Source: Neoroseomonas marina
GTDB taxonomy: Bacteria; Pseudomonadota; Alphaproteobacteria; Acetobacterales; Acetobacteraceae
DNA: 64,000 nucleotides
Assembly (NCBI RefSeq): GCF_012927745.1
Contig: NZ_JABBKX010000001.1
Coordinates: 806,001-870,000, forward strand
Reading direction: 5' to 3'
The translations under genes were made by a program, and so were the position numbers. Positions 9,207 through 16,440 of this stretch are shown one piece after another (the first letter of the stretch is position 1; the number at the start of each line of letters is the position of its first letter). A model generated the notes under the pieces. The model was given only the letters and a program-made list of their open reading frames with translations, did not search any database and was not told where the DNA came from.

Positions 9207-10718
9207 GTGGATTCTGCGATGCGCGACGACGTGGGCGGTAGCCTGCGTCAGCCCCGTTCGGCCGTGGTCGACCTCGGGTCGAACTCCGTGCGTCTCGTCG
9301 TCTTCGAGGGACGCGGCCGCAATCCGCTGACCATCTTCAACGAGAAGGCGGTGCTCGGCCTCGGCCGCGGCCTGGTGACGACCGGCAAGCTGAACGAGGA
9401 AGCCGTCGAGCAGGCGCTGACCGTGATGGTCCGCTACCATACCGTCGCGCGCGCCATGGGCGCGGATCCGGTGGAGGTGCTCGCAACCGCGGCCGTGCGC
9501 GATGCCGCGAACGGGTCCGCCTTCGTCGCCGCGTTGCAGCAGCGGCTGCCGGACCTGCGGATCCGCGTGCTGACCGGGCAGGAGGAAGGGCTGCTCTCGG
9601 CGGACGGCGTGCTGCTTGGCTTTCCCGACGCGGACGGCGTGCTGGGCGACATCGGCGGCGGGTCGCTCGAACTCGTCGAACTCTCCCACGGCCGCGCAGG
9701 GCGCGCGGTCAGCCTGCCGCTCGGCGCCATCCGCCTCGCCGAACGCTCCGGCGGCGACATCCAGCGCGGCCGCGGCTTCGCCACCGAGGAATTCGGCCGC
9801 GTCCCCTGGCTGAACGAGGCCGCGGGGCGCGACCTGTATCTCGTCGGCGGCGCCTGGCGCGCGCTCGCGCGCATGCACATCGCCCAGACCGCCTATCCGC
9901 TGTCGATCGTGCACCACTACGTGCTGTCGCGGGAGGAAGCACGCGACCTGTCCGGCGTGGTGATGGCCGCGACGCGTCGCACCCTCGAACGCATGCCCGG
10001 CGCGCCGACGAAGCGCCTGCAGGACCTCCCCTGGGCGGCGATGGTGATGCGTCGGCTGCTCCGCGCCTCCGGCGCGCGCCGCGTCGTCTTCAGCGCCAAC
10101 GGGCTGCGCGAGGGCTGGTATGCCCGCCAGCTCGGGCCCGAGGAACGACGGCGCGACCCGCTGCTCGCCGCATCGGTGGAACTCGCCGCCCGCTTCGGCC
10201 GCGACCCCCGCCTGCCGCCCGCCCTGGCACGCTGGACGGCGCCGCTCTTCGAACGCGAAAGCCCCGCCGATGCGGCCATGCGCGCCGCGGCCTGCTGGGC
10301 GAGCGACATCGGCAGCCACGACCATCCGGACTACCGCGCCGAGCACGCCTATTTCCGCGTGCTCCGCCAGCCCGGCGTCGGCCTCGACCACCATGCCCGC
10401 GCCTTCCTCGCCCTCGCCGTGGCCCTGCGCTACGAGGCCGGGCCCGACGCGGCCTTCCTGCAGGCCGCGCGTGTGCTGCTCGACGTCGCGGCGGTACGGC
10501 GGGCGGAAGTGCTCGGCACGGCGCTGCGTCTCGCCTACACGCTGTCGGGCGGCACGCCGGAACTGCTGGCCGGCACGGGCCTCGAACGCAGCGGCGGCAG
10601 GCTCGTGCTGCGCTTGGTGGAAGGCAGCGGCGTCTTCGCCGGCGAAAGCGTGCTGCGGCGCGTGGAAGCCCTCGCGGCGACGATGGGGCTCGAAGCGGCG
10701 GTGGAAGTCGCGGGCTGA
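9207..10718 (+). CDS. ppx: Exopolyphosphatase / pppGpp phosphohydrolase (Ppx/GppA)
   Basis: A 503-residue ASKHA-fold phosphatase with the two phosphate-binding loops VVDLGSNSVRLVVFEG (near residue 20) and VLGDIGGGSLELVEL (near 150), and the catalytic Glu in TGQEEGLLS. The C-terminal 190 residues contain the helical region found in long Ppx proteins. It removes terminal phosphate from polyphosphate or pppGpp; which substrate dominates is not visible. GTG start 4 bases after ppk1 (an ATG 12 bases on is possible). A two-hairpin terminator module follows the stop. Confidence 0.94.
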   Translation: MDSAMRDDVGGSLRQPRSAVVDLGSNSVRLVVFEGRGRNPLTIFNEKAVLGLGRGLVTTGKLNEEAVEQALTVMVRYHTVARAMGADPVEVLATAAVRDAANGSAFVAALQQRLPDLRIRVLTGQEEGLLSADGVLLGFPDADGVLGDIGGGSLELVELSHGRAGRAVSLPLGAIRLAERSGGDIQRGRGFATEEFGRVPWLNEAAGRDLYLVGGAWRALARMHIAQTAYPLSIVHHYVLSREEARDLSGVVMAATRRTLERMPGAPTKRLQDLPWAAMVMRRLLRASGARRVVFSANGLREGWYARQLGPEERRRDPLLAASVELAARFGRDPRLPPALARWTAPLFERESPADAAMRAAACWASDIGSHDHPDYRAEHAYFRVLRQPGVGLDHHARAFLALAVALRYEAGPDAAFLQAARVLLDVAAVRRAEVLGTALRLAYTLSGGTPELLAGTGLERSGGRLVLRLVEGSGVFAGESVLRRVEALAATMGLEAAVEVAG

Positions 10719-10730
10719 CGCGGTTGACCA

Positions 10731-10787
10731 GAGAGGGGCTTTGCCCCTCTCCGGACCTCACCCCACCAAAGGCCGAAGGGCCTTTGG
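10731..10787 (+). terminator. Two-hairpin terminator module of ppx
   Basis: First hairpin 10731-10751: GAGAGGGGC, loop TTT, GCCCCTCTC. A linker with CCGGACCTCACCCC follows, then the second hairpin 10766-10787: CCAAAGGCC, loop GAAG, GGCCTTTGG. The same architecture, linker and GAAG loop occur on the opposite strand at 10893-10950 behind the facing gene. Probably transcription-ending or mRNA 3'-end elements. The 105 bases between the modules show no gene. Confidence 0.65.
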
Positions 10788-10892
10788 AAACCGATAGATT
10801 CATCGGGGAATTCGAGGACGGACGTCCACGGTGAGGGCTGCGCGACGGGCGCGCCATGCCCCTCCCCGACATCCCCGATCAAGTCCTGGTGT

Positions 10893-10950
10893 CCAGAGGC
10901 CCTTCGGCCTCTGGCGGGTGGGGGTCCGGGGGAGGGCAGCGCCTTCCCCC
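10893..10950 (-). terminator. Two-hairpin terminator module of the dioxygenase gene
   Basis: Read on the minus strand, a GC hairpin (10928-10950, one mismatch in 10-bp arms) is followed by a CCGGACCCCCACCC linker and the hairpin CCAGAGGCC-GAAG-GGCCTCTGG (10893-10914). It is a second copy of the ppx module, in the orientation of the leftward gene ending at 10962. Relative to the first copy the stem carries an A-T to G-C pair exchange, so pairing is preserved. Confidence 0.65.
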
Positions 10951-10961
10951 GCCCGCAGCCG

Positions 10962-11846
10962 TCACGCCGCCGCCTGTTCCAGCGTCGGCGCCACGTCTTC
11001 CAGCGTCACGCGCCGCATGTCGCGCGGGTGGGTGTTGTCCTCGAAGGGTCGGGCGCGGTGCAGGGTGCAGCGGTTGTCCCACACCACCAGGTCGTGCTTG
11101 CGCCAGGCATGGCTGTAGACGAAGTCCCGCTGCGTCGCGAATTCCGTCAGGTCGCGGATCATCGCCATGCCTTCGGGCACCGGCATGCCGTCCACGCGGC
11201 CGATGTGGGAGGAGAGGTAGATCGACACGCGCCCCGATCCGGGATGCCGGCGCACCAGGCGCTGCGGCACCGGAGCGAAGGCCTTCTTTTCCTCGGGCGT
11301 GTATTCGTCGAAGCCGAGTTGCGCGCGCGAATAGATCAGCGAGTGCCAGGTCGTGAGGTCCTTGAGCTTCGCCTTGGTCCTGTCGGGCAGCGCATCCCAG
11401 GCGGCGCGCATGTCGGCGAATTCGGTCTCCCCGCCCTGCGGCGGAATCACGCGGGCGTGCAGCATGGAATAGAGCGCCGGCGTGGACTTGAAGGACGAGT
11501 CCGAATGCCAGAGCCGGTTGCCCAGGTTGAACATGCGGCGCCGGTCGTCGGCGGCGAGCAGCTTGCCGTCGGTGTCGAGGTTGGAGATGTCGTTCATCTC
11601 CTTGTGCTTCAGCCGGTGCTTGTGGGCGTCGACGACCCCGCGCGTGGGTTCGAGCTTTCCGAGCTGCCGCCCGAAATCCATCTGCTGGTCGTCGTCGATG
11701 TCCTGGTCGCGGAACACCAGCACCGCGTACTGGTTCATCGCCTGGTGGATCTCGTCGGCCATGCCGGGCGGCAGCGGCTTGCGCAGATCGACACCCGATG
11801 CCTCGGCGACGAAGAGCGGATGCAGCGGTTTCAGCGTCAGCGGCAT
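10962..11846 (-). CDS. TauD/TfdA-family 2-oxoglutarate-dependent dioxygenase
   Basis: A 294-residue Fe(II)/2-oxoglutarate oxygenase. The iron-binding triad is visible as HSD (His114, Asp116) in RLWHSDSSF and His263 in RCTLHRARPF; the 2-oxoglutarate-binding arginine is near 278 (HPRDMRRV). Numbering is nearly the same as in TfdA, the 2,4-D dioxygenase, but the native substrate of such homologues is often unknown, so I assign only the family. The ATG has a GGAGGAG ribosome-binding site 6 bases upstream. Monocistronic, convergent with ppx. Confidence 0.88.
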   Translation of the reverse strand: MPLTLKPLHPLFVAEASGVDLRKPLPPGMADEIHQAMNQYAVLVFRDQDIDDDQQMDFGRQLGKLEPTRGVVDAHKHRLKHKEMNDISNLDTDGKLLAADDRRRMFNLGNRLWHSDSSFKSTPALYSMLHARVIPPQGGETEFADMRAAWDALPDRTKAKLKDLTTWHSLIYSRAQLGFDEYTPEEKKAFAPVPQRLVRRHPGSGRVSIYLSSHIGRVDGMPVPEGMAMIRDLTEFATQRDFVYSHAWRKHDLVVWDNRCTLHRARPFEDNTHPRDMRRVTLEDVAPTLEQAAA

Positions 11847-12204
11847 GGGCGGTCTCCTCCAACCGGCCCGGTCCCGGCGGGCCGGGCGTTCTTCGGCAAG
11901 AGGGTCGCGCCGGGGCGCCGGAGGGTCAAGATCCGGGACGAGCGTGCTCAGCCAGGCACGGCCCGCGGCCTGCGCTGCAAGGTCGCGATCCGGAGCCACC
12001 TCGGCCAGTCGGGACCAGCGGTGCGCTTCCTGCGCGAGGGCGGTGCCGGATATCGCCGGGCCGCCGAGGTCTGGCCCGCGGAGAGCCGCGGGCGCCTCCG
12101 CGCCATGCGCTGGCGGCTCAAGGAGGCCGCGGCGCCCGGTGCGCCGGATCCCGGCATTCAGAGCCGGATGGCGGCGCGGCGGCCGCCATCCGACTGAACC
12201 CGCG
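11847..12204 (+). other. Intergenic stretch without a convincing gene (358 bp)
   Basis: Lies between the start of the dioxygenase gene and the 3' end of ahpD. Open frames exist on both strands, as expected in very GC-rich DNA, but none has a ribosome-binding site with a recognisable protein. The dioxygenase promoter must lie in the left part; I see no consensus -35/-10 pair. Confidence 0.4.
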
Positions 12205-12741
12205 TCAGGCTGCGGCGGCGAGCGCGTCCTCGGCGTCGAGCACGCCGGCCACCGCGTGCACCACCGCCGCGATGCGGACGGCGGCCTGCACGGCTTCCTT
12301 CGACAGTCCGCCGTGCAGCACGACCTTCTCGTGCGCTTCCATGCACATGCCGCAGCCATTGATGGCGGAGACGGCGAGCGACCAGAGCTCGAAGTCGACC
12401 TTCTCCACGCCCGGCTTCGCCATGACGTTCATGCGCAGCTTCGCCGGCAGGTTGGGATAGTCGCCGCCGACCAGGTGCGTGAATCGGTAGTAGACGTTGT
12501 TCATGCCCATGATGGCGGCCGCGGCCTTGGCGGCGGCGAGCGCCTCGGGCGACAGCTTCGGGCCGAATTCGGCGAGGATCGCGCGCGTCACCTCGGCGTT
12601 GCGTGCGGCGATGGCGCTGGCGACGAAGGTGCCGGCGAGCTGCTGGGCCGTCAGCACCGGCTCGGCGGCGAGCGAACCGAGGTTCAGCTTCAGGTCCTTG
12701 GCGTGTTCGGGCAGGCGGGCGCGCAGGGCTTCGAGGGACAT
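12205..12741 (-). CDS. ahpD: Alkyl hydroperoxide reductase AhpD (carboxymuconolactone decarboxylase fold)
   Basis: A 178-residue protein with the AhpD active site E-(x)11-C-x-x-C-x3-H: Glu118, Cys130, Cys133 and His137 ([12 protein letters not shown]). These positions coincide with those known for Mycobacterium tuberculosis AhpD, which passes electrons from lipoyl-E2 and lipoamide dehydrogenase to AhpC. The second of two tandem ATGs is chosen because GGAGG lies 5 bases before it and the protein then starts [17 protein letters not shown], as in the family. It lies 136 bases downstream of ahpC; two strong hairpins sit between them. Confidence 0.93.
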   Translation of the reverse strand: MSLEALRARLPEHAKDLKLNLGSLAAEPVLTAQQLAGTFVASAIAARNAEVTRAILAEFGPKLSPEALAAAKAAAAIMGMNNVYYRFTHLVGGDYPNLPAKLRMNVMAKPGVEKVDFELWSLAVSAINGCGMCMEAHEKVVLHGGLSKEAVQAAVRIAAVVHAVAGVLDAEDALAAAA

Positions 12742-12762
12742 CATGGCCTCCGGGAACGACAT

Positions 12763-12789
12763 GTCCTGCGAGCCGACGGCTCGCAGGAC
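12763..12789. repeat. 13-bp-arm palindrome upstream of ahpD
   Basis: Perfect inverted repeat GTCCTGCGAGCCG / CGGCTCGCAGGAC around a single central base, about 20 bases before the ahpD start and downstream of ahpC. It could be an RNA hairpin (attenuator or processing site) or a dimeric-protein site. Confidence 0.6.
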
Positions 12790-12800
12790 CGGGGGGTCTA

Positions 12801-12821
12801 CGGGGGGCTGCCTGCCCCCCG
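12801..12821 (-). terminator. GC hairpin between ahpC and ahpD
   Basis: Perfect 8-bp arms CGGGGGGC / GCCCCCCG with a 5-base loop, 57 bases after the ahpC stop in the direction of transcription. Probably reduces read-through from ahpC into ahpD. No U-tract. Confidence 0.45.
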
Positions 12822-12877
12822 TTCGCACGTGCAGTTGGGGTTGGTGTGGCGGCGAATTGCGCGTGCGACGGCCGCCG

Positions 12878-13453
12878 TCAGGCGGCCTTCTCGAACAATT
12901 CCTGCGCGTTCAGGACGTCCTTGCCCTTCTCCCAGTTGCAGGGGCAGAGCTCATCCGTCTGCAGCGCGTCGAGCACGCGCAGCACTTCCTGCGGGTTGCG
13001 GCCGACGTTCAGGCCGTTCACCGCCGCCCACTGGATGGTGCCGTCCGGATCCACGATGAAGGTGGCGCGCAGCGCGACGCCCGCGTTCTTGTCGAGGATG
13101 CCGAGCGCGGAGGACAGCTCGCGCTTCACGTCGGCGAGCATCGGGATCGGCAGGTCACGGATGTCGTCGTTGTAGACGCGCCAGTTCAGGTGGACGAACT
13201 CGCTGTCGGTCGACACGCCGTAGACCACCGCGTCGCGGTCGGCGAACTCGCCGGCGAGCTTGCCGAAGGCGGCGATCTCGGTCGGGCAGATGAAGGTGAA
13301 GTCCTTCGGCCAGAAGAAGACGATCTTCCACTTGCCCGCATCGGTCTCGCTGGTGATCTCGGTGAAGGACTTGCCGGGGCCGCCGAGGCCCTCCTTGCCG
13401 CCCTTCACGGCGGTCAGGGCGAAGGTGGGGAAGGTGTCGCCGACGGTCAGCAT
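12878..13453 (-). CDS. ahpC: Peroxiredoxin AhpC (three-cysteine, mycobacterial type)
   Basis: A 191-residue thioredoxin-fold peroxidase that reduces hydrogen peroxide and organic peroxides. The peroxidatic cysteine is Cys56 in DFTFICPTE; two more cysteines, Cys170 and Cys172, stand in the C-terminal [10 protein letters not shown]. This three-cysteine layout, together with the adjacent ahpD, matches the AhpC/AhpD pair known from mycobacteria rather than the AhpC/AhpF pair of enterobacteria. The ATG has GAGGAG 9 bases upstream. Palindromes at 13498-13520 and 13584-13617 upstream of the gene are candidate operators for a peroxide-responsive regulator. Confidence 0.95.
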   Translation of the reverse strand: MLTVGDTFPTFALTAVKGGKEGLGGPGKSFTEITSETDAGKWKIVFFWPKDFTFICPTEIAAFGKLAGEFADRDAVVYGVSTDSEFVHLNWRVYNDDIRDLPIPMLADVKRELSSALGILDKNAGVALRATFIVDPDGTIQWAAVNGLNVGRNPQEVLRVLDALQTDELCPCNWEKGKDVLNAQELFEKAA

Positions 13454-13497
13454 GCGGTCGTGCTCCTCAAGGTTGCGGGGGCCGCGAAGCCCCTTTG

Positions 13498-13520
13498 TGC
13501 ACTGCACTATGTGCAGCGCA
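13498..13520. promoter_or_regulatory. Candidate operator upstream of ahpC
   Basis: Inverted repeat TGCACTGCAC-TAT-GTGCAGCGCA (9 of 10 arm positions pair; the inner TGCAC/GTGCA arms are perfect), centred about 56 bases before the ahpC start codon. The size and symmetry suit binding of a dimeric regulator. The regulator is unknown; OxyR would be expected from family knowledge, but its spaced ATAG repeats are not clear here. Confidence 0.45.
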
Positions 13521-13583
13521 GCAATGCCCTTGGAGGGCTCATCCTGTCCAATGAGAGATTTCGAAGAAATCGATCGATGTTTT

Positions 13584-13617
13584 CGATTTGATCGGAATTC
13601 ACCGATGGATCAAATCG
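13584..13617. promoter_or_regulatory. AT-richer palindrome between mlaF and ahpC
   Basis: Perfect 10-bp arms CGATTTGATC / GATCAAATCG separated by 14 bases, with a nested ATCGG/CCGAT repeat inside, in a stretch much richer in A and T than its surroundings (about 13545-13625). It lies between the mlaF stop (13631) and ahpC. Promoter or operator of ahpC is the likeliest reading; an mlaF 3' hairpin is the alternative. Confidence 0.45.
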
Positions 13618-13630
13618 ATAAGCCACTGAA

Positions 13631-14398
13631 TCAGCGGCGAAGCTCCATCTGGATCGGCCCGTCCCGTTCCCCACGGGCGAACTGGTCGACCATGGCGTTG
13701 CCGGTATCCCCGAGGGTCGCCGCCGGCCCTCGCCAGACGATCTTCCCCTTGTGCAGCATGGCCGCGTCGTCGCCGATCCGGCGCGCGCTCGCCATGTCAT
13801 GCGTGATCGACACGGCGGTTGCGCCGAGCCGCTTCACCACGTCCACGATCAGCCCGTCGATCACCGCGCCCATGATGGGGTCGAGGCCGGTGGTCGGCTC
13901 GTCGAAGAAGATGATGTCGGGCTGCGCCGCGATGGCGCGCGCGAGGCCGACGCGCTTCTGCATCCCGCCCGAGAGTTCCGCCGGCGAGAGATCCCCCACG
14001 GACGCGGCGAGCCCGACCTGCGCGAGCACCTCCGCCGCCTTGTCGCGCGCCTTGGCCCGCGTGATGCGCTTCTGCGCCAGCAGCTTGAAGCAGACATTCT
14101 CCCAGACCGGCAGGCTGTCGAACAGCGCCCCGTTCTGGAACAGCATGCCGATGCGGTCGTTGAGTTCGTCGCGTTCGCGCCGCGGCATCGCGAGGATGTC
14201 GCGGCCATCGACCTCGATCGTCCCGGCGTCGGGTTGGATCAGGCCGAGGATGCACTTGATCGTCACCGACTTGCCGGATCCCGACCCGCCCAGGATGACC
14301 ATCCCGTGCCCCGCGCGGATGTCGAGGTCGACGCCGTCGAGCACCTTCTTCTCGCCGAAGGCCTTGGCGAGGCCGCGCAAGCGGATCTTCGGGACCAT
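13631..14398 (-). CDS. mlaF: ABC transporter ATP-binding protein, MlaF-like
   Basis: A 255-residue ATPase of the Mla/Ttg2 retrograde phospholipid transport type, acting at the inner membrane with an MlaE permease. Motifs: Walker A GGSGSGKS, Q-loop MLFQNGALFDSLPVWENV (the DSL/WENV context is typical of this subfamily), signature LSGGMQKRV, Walker B IIFFDEPTTGLD and the H-loop THD. ATG at 14398 gives a normal N-terminus; a GTG at 14422 has a better-placed GAGGGG and would add MDTKAHNE. It follows mlaE after about 140-160 bases. No mlaD or mlaC lies next to it, unlike the classical cluster. Confidence 0.9.
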   Translation of the reverse strand: MVPKIRLRGLAKAFGEKKVLDGVDLDIRAGHGMVILGGSGSGKSVTIKCILGLIQPDAGTIEVDGRDILAMPRRERDELNDRIGMLFQNGALFDSLPVWENVCFKLLAQKRITRAKARDKAAEVLAQVGLAASVGDLSPAELSGGMQKRVGLARAIAAQPDIIFFDEPTTGLDPIMGAVIDGLIVDVVKRLGATAVSITHDMASARRIGDDAAMLHKGKIVWRGPAATLGDTGNAMVDQFARGERDGPIQMELRR

Positions 14399-14406
14399 TT
14401 CGTTGT

Positions 14407-14430
14407 GCGCTTTCGTGTCCACGAAAGCGC
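14407..14430. repeat. Perfect 11-bp-arm palindrome at the mlaF start
   Basis: GCGCTTTCGTG / CACGAAAGCGC with 2 central bases, immediately before the mlaF ATG and overlapping its alternative GTG start. On RNA it would form a strong hairpin over the initiation region; on DNA it could bind a dimeric regulator. Confidence 0.5.
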
Positions 14431-14558
14431 CCCTCAAGCGCCGGGCGCCGCACATCCGTGCGGCTTGGCTTCGCGGCACCTGCCGTGGGCCGCATTCGCG
14501 GCCTCGACCCGCGTCGTGGCCGCGGGCCGCCGGTGCGGTCGAATGCGTTGCTTCTGGC

Positions 14559-15344
14559 TCATCGCGCGAAGAACATCTCGGTCAGCACGTAGTCGAGCGC
14601 GAGGATGAGGATGGAGGACGACACCACCGCCGCGGTCGTCGCCGCGCCGACGCCCTGCGCGCCGCCCTTGCTGTTGTAGCCGCACCAGCAGCCCATCAGC
14701 GTGATGACGAAGCCGAACACCGACGCCTTCACCAGGCCCGAGACGACGTCCATCGTCTGCAGGAAGTCCATGGTGGCCTTGAGGTAGGAGAGCGACGCGA
14801 AGCCGAGCTTCGTCGTCCCGATCAGCCAGCCGCCCATCACGCCGAGGACGTCCGCCACCACCACGAGGAAGGGCAGCGCCACCACGCCGGCGAGCAGCCG
14901 CGGCGTCACCAGGTACTTCATCGGGTTGGTGGACAGCGTCGTCAGCGCGTCGATCTGGTCGGTCACGCGCATGGTGCCGATCTCGGCCGCGAAGGCCGCG
15001 CCGATGCGCCCGGCGACCATCAGCGCCGCGATCACCGGGCCGAGCTCGCGGGTGATCGACAGCACCACGACGTTCGCGACAGCACCTTCGGCGTTGAAGC
15101 GCGCGAAGCCGGTATAGGACTGCAGTGCCAGCACCATGCCGGTGAAGATCGCGGTCAGCGCGACGACCGGCAGGGAGAAATAGGCGATCTCGACCAGGTG
15201 CCGCAGGAACAGACGCCCGTAGAAGGGCGGCCGGACCAGGTGCGACAGCCCCTGCAGCGCGAACAGAGCGACCGCCCCCACCGTCCGGCAGGCTGACAGA
15301 ACGCCTCGCCCGACGGCCGCGACGGGGTTCAGGACCAGGTCCAA
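14559..15344 (-). CDS. mlaE: ABC transporter permease, MlaE-like
   Basis: A 261-residue MlaE/YrbE-family permease with about five to six hydrophobic helices. Typical segments are FTGMVLALQSYTG, the long loop ITRELGPVIAALMVAGRIGAAFAAEIGTM (family hallmark, here split for length), and the NPMKYLVTPRL coupling region. It forms the membrane core of a phospholipid transporter with MlaF. I chose the TTG at 15344, 4 bases after alr and preceded by GAGGG; a GTG at 15383 inside alr is the longer alternative. Same transcript as alr, mlaF and probably dnaB. Confidence 0.9.
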   Translation of the reverse strand: MDLVLNPVAAVGRGVLSACRTVGAVALFALQGLSHLVRPPFYGRLFLRHLVEIAYFSLPVVALTAIFTGMVLALQSYTGFARFNAEGAVANVVVLSITRELGPVIAALMVAGRIGAAFAAEIGTMRVTDQIDALTTLSTNPMKYLVTPRLLAGVVALPFLVVVADVLGVMGGWLIGTTKLGFASLSYLKATMDFLQTMDVVSGLVKASVFGFVITLMGCWCGYNSKGGAQGVGAATTAAVVSSSILILALDYVLTEMFFAR

Positions 15345-15348
15345 GCCC

Positions 15349-16440
15349 TCAGCCCCGGAGGTAGTCGCGGACGTAGCGCGCACCGAGGGAGGTCAGCACC
15401 TCGTACCCGATGGTCCCCGCCCGCGCGGCGACCTCGTCCGGGCTGCAGCCGGCGCCGCCGATCAGCGTCAGGCGGTCGCCGGCGGCGATCTCCGGCAGGT
15501 CGGTCACGTCGAAGGTCGTCAGGTCCATGGACACCCGGCCGATGAGGGGCACCGGACGGCCGCGGAAATCCGCCACCGCCCGGCTCGAGAGGCTTCTCAG
15601 GTAGCCATCCGCATAGCCCACCGCAACCGTCGCGACCCGGCTGGGCCGCCCGGCGGCCCAGGTCGCCCCGTAGCCGACTGGGATTCCGGCCGGGATCTCC
15701 CGCACCTGCAGCACCGGCGCATCGAGCCGCACGACCTGCCGCATCGGGTTCGGTCGGTCCGGTGTCGGATTGATGCCGTAGAGCGCGCAGCCCGGCCGCG
15801 ACAGATCCGAAGCGAAATCCGGCCCGAGGAACATGCCGGAGGAATTCGCGAAGCAGCGCCGCGCGGCCGGCAGCCCCTCGCAGGCGTCCGCGAAGCGCGC
15901 GGCCTGTGCCGCGTTCATCGGGCTCGACGCCTCATCCGCGCAGGCGAGATGCGTCATCACGTAGAGAAGATCGACGCCGGCCAGCAGGCCATGATCGGCC
16001 GACAGCCGCGCCAGCTCCCCGGCATCCAGGCCGAGTCGCGCCATGCCGGTATCGACATGCAGGATGGCCCGCCGCGCCACGCCCGATGCCCTGCCCGCCC
16101 CTGCATGGGCCGCGACGTCGCCCAGCGAGTTCATCACCGGCACCAGCCCGGCGTCGTCGTCCTCGCCCGGCCGGAAGCCCCCAAGCACGGCGATCATCGG
16201 CCCCGGCCCGATCGCCGCGCGCAGGTCGATCCCTTCCTGCAGTTGCGCGACGAAGAAGTGACGGCAGCCCGCCGCACGCAGCGCGCGACCCACCTCGGCG
16301 GCGCCGAGCCCGTAGCCATCCGCCTTCACGACCCCCGCGACGGCCCCCGGCGCGCCGCGCGCGGCGAGGTCCTTCCAGTTGGCGACGATGGCAGGCAGGT
16401 CGACGGTCAGAACGGCTTCGGTGGAAGCGACGCGCGGCAT
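15349..16440 (-). CDS. alr: Alanine racemase
   Basis: A 363-residue PLP enzyme supplying D-alanine for peptidoglycan. The PLP lysine is Lys39 in GVVKADGYGLGA; the second catalytic tyrosine region is seen in GINPTPDR and IPVGYGATW, and the substrate-binding RVSMDLTTFDVTD segment is intact. Length is normal. Its ATG overlaps the TGA of the upstream GNAT gene by one base (TGATG), so the two are translationally coupled. The dnaB-alr proximity is common in alphaproteobacteria. Confidence 0.95.
   Translation of the reverse strand: MPRVASTEAVLTVDLPAIVANWKDLAARGAPGAVAGVVKADGYGLGAAEVGRALRAAGCRHFFVAQLQEGIDLRAAIGPGPMIAVLGGFRPGEDDDAGLVPVMNSLGDVAAHAGAGRASGVARRAILHVDTGMARLGLDAGELARLSADHGLLAGVDLLYVMTHLACADEASSPMNAAQAARFADACEGLPAARRCFANSSGMFLGPDFASDLSRPGCALYGINPTPDRPNPMRQVVRLDAPVLQVREIPAGIPVGYGATWAAGRPSRVATVAVGYADGYLRSLSSRAVADFRGRPVPLIGRVSMDLTTFDVTDLPEIAAGDRLTLIGGAGCSPDEVAARAGTIGYEVLTSLGARYVRDYLRG

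Noticed and set aside
11948-12157. A 69-codon minus-strand ORF in the gap between the dioxygenase gene and ahpD
   Set aside because: Arg/Pro/Ala-rich, low-complexity composition typical of wrong-frame translation; no ribosome-binding site.
14434-14562. A 42-codon ORF starting in an ATGA overlap with the mlaE stop
   Set aside because: The overlap is attractive, but the product is Arg/Ala/Pro-rich with no recognisable fold or family, and there is no independent support. Likely chance in GC-rich DNA.
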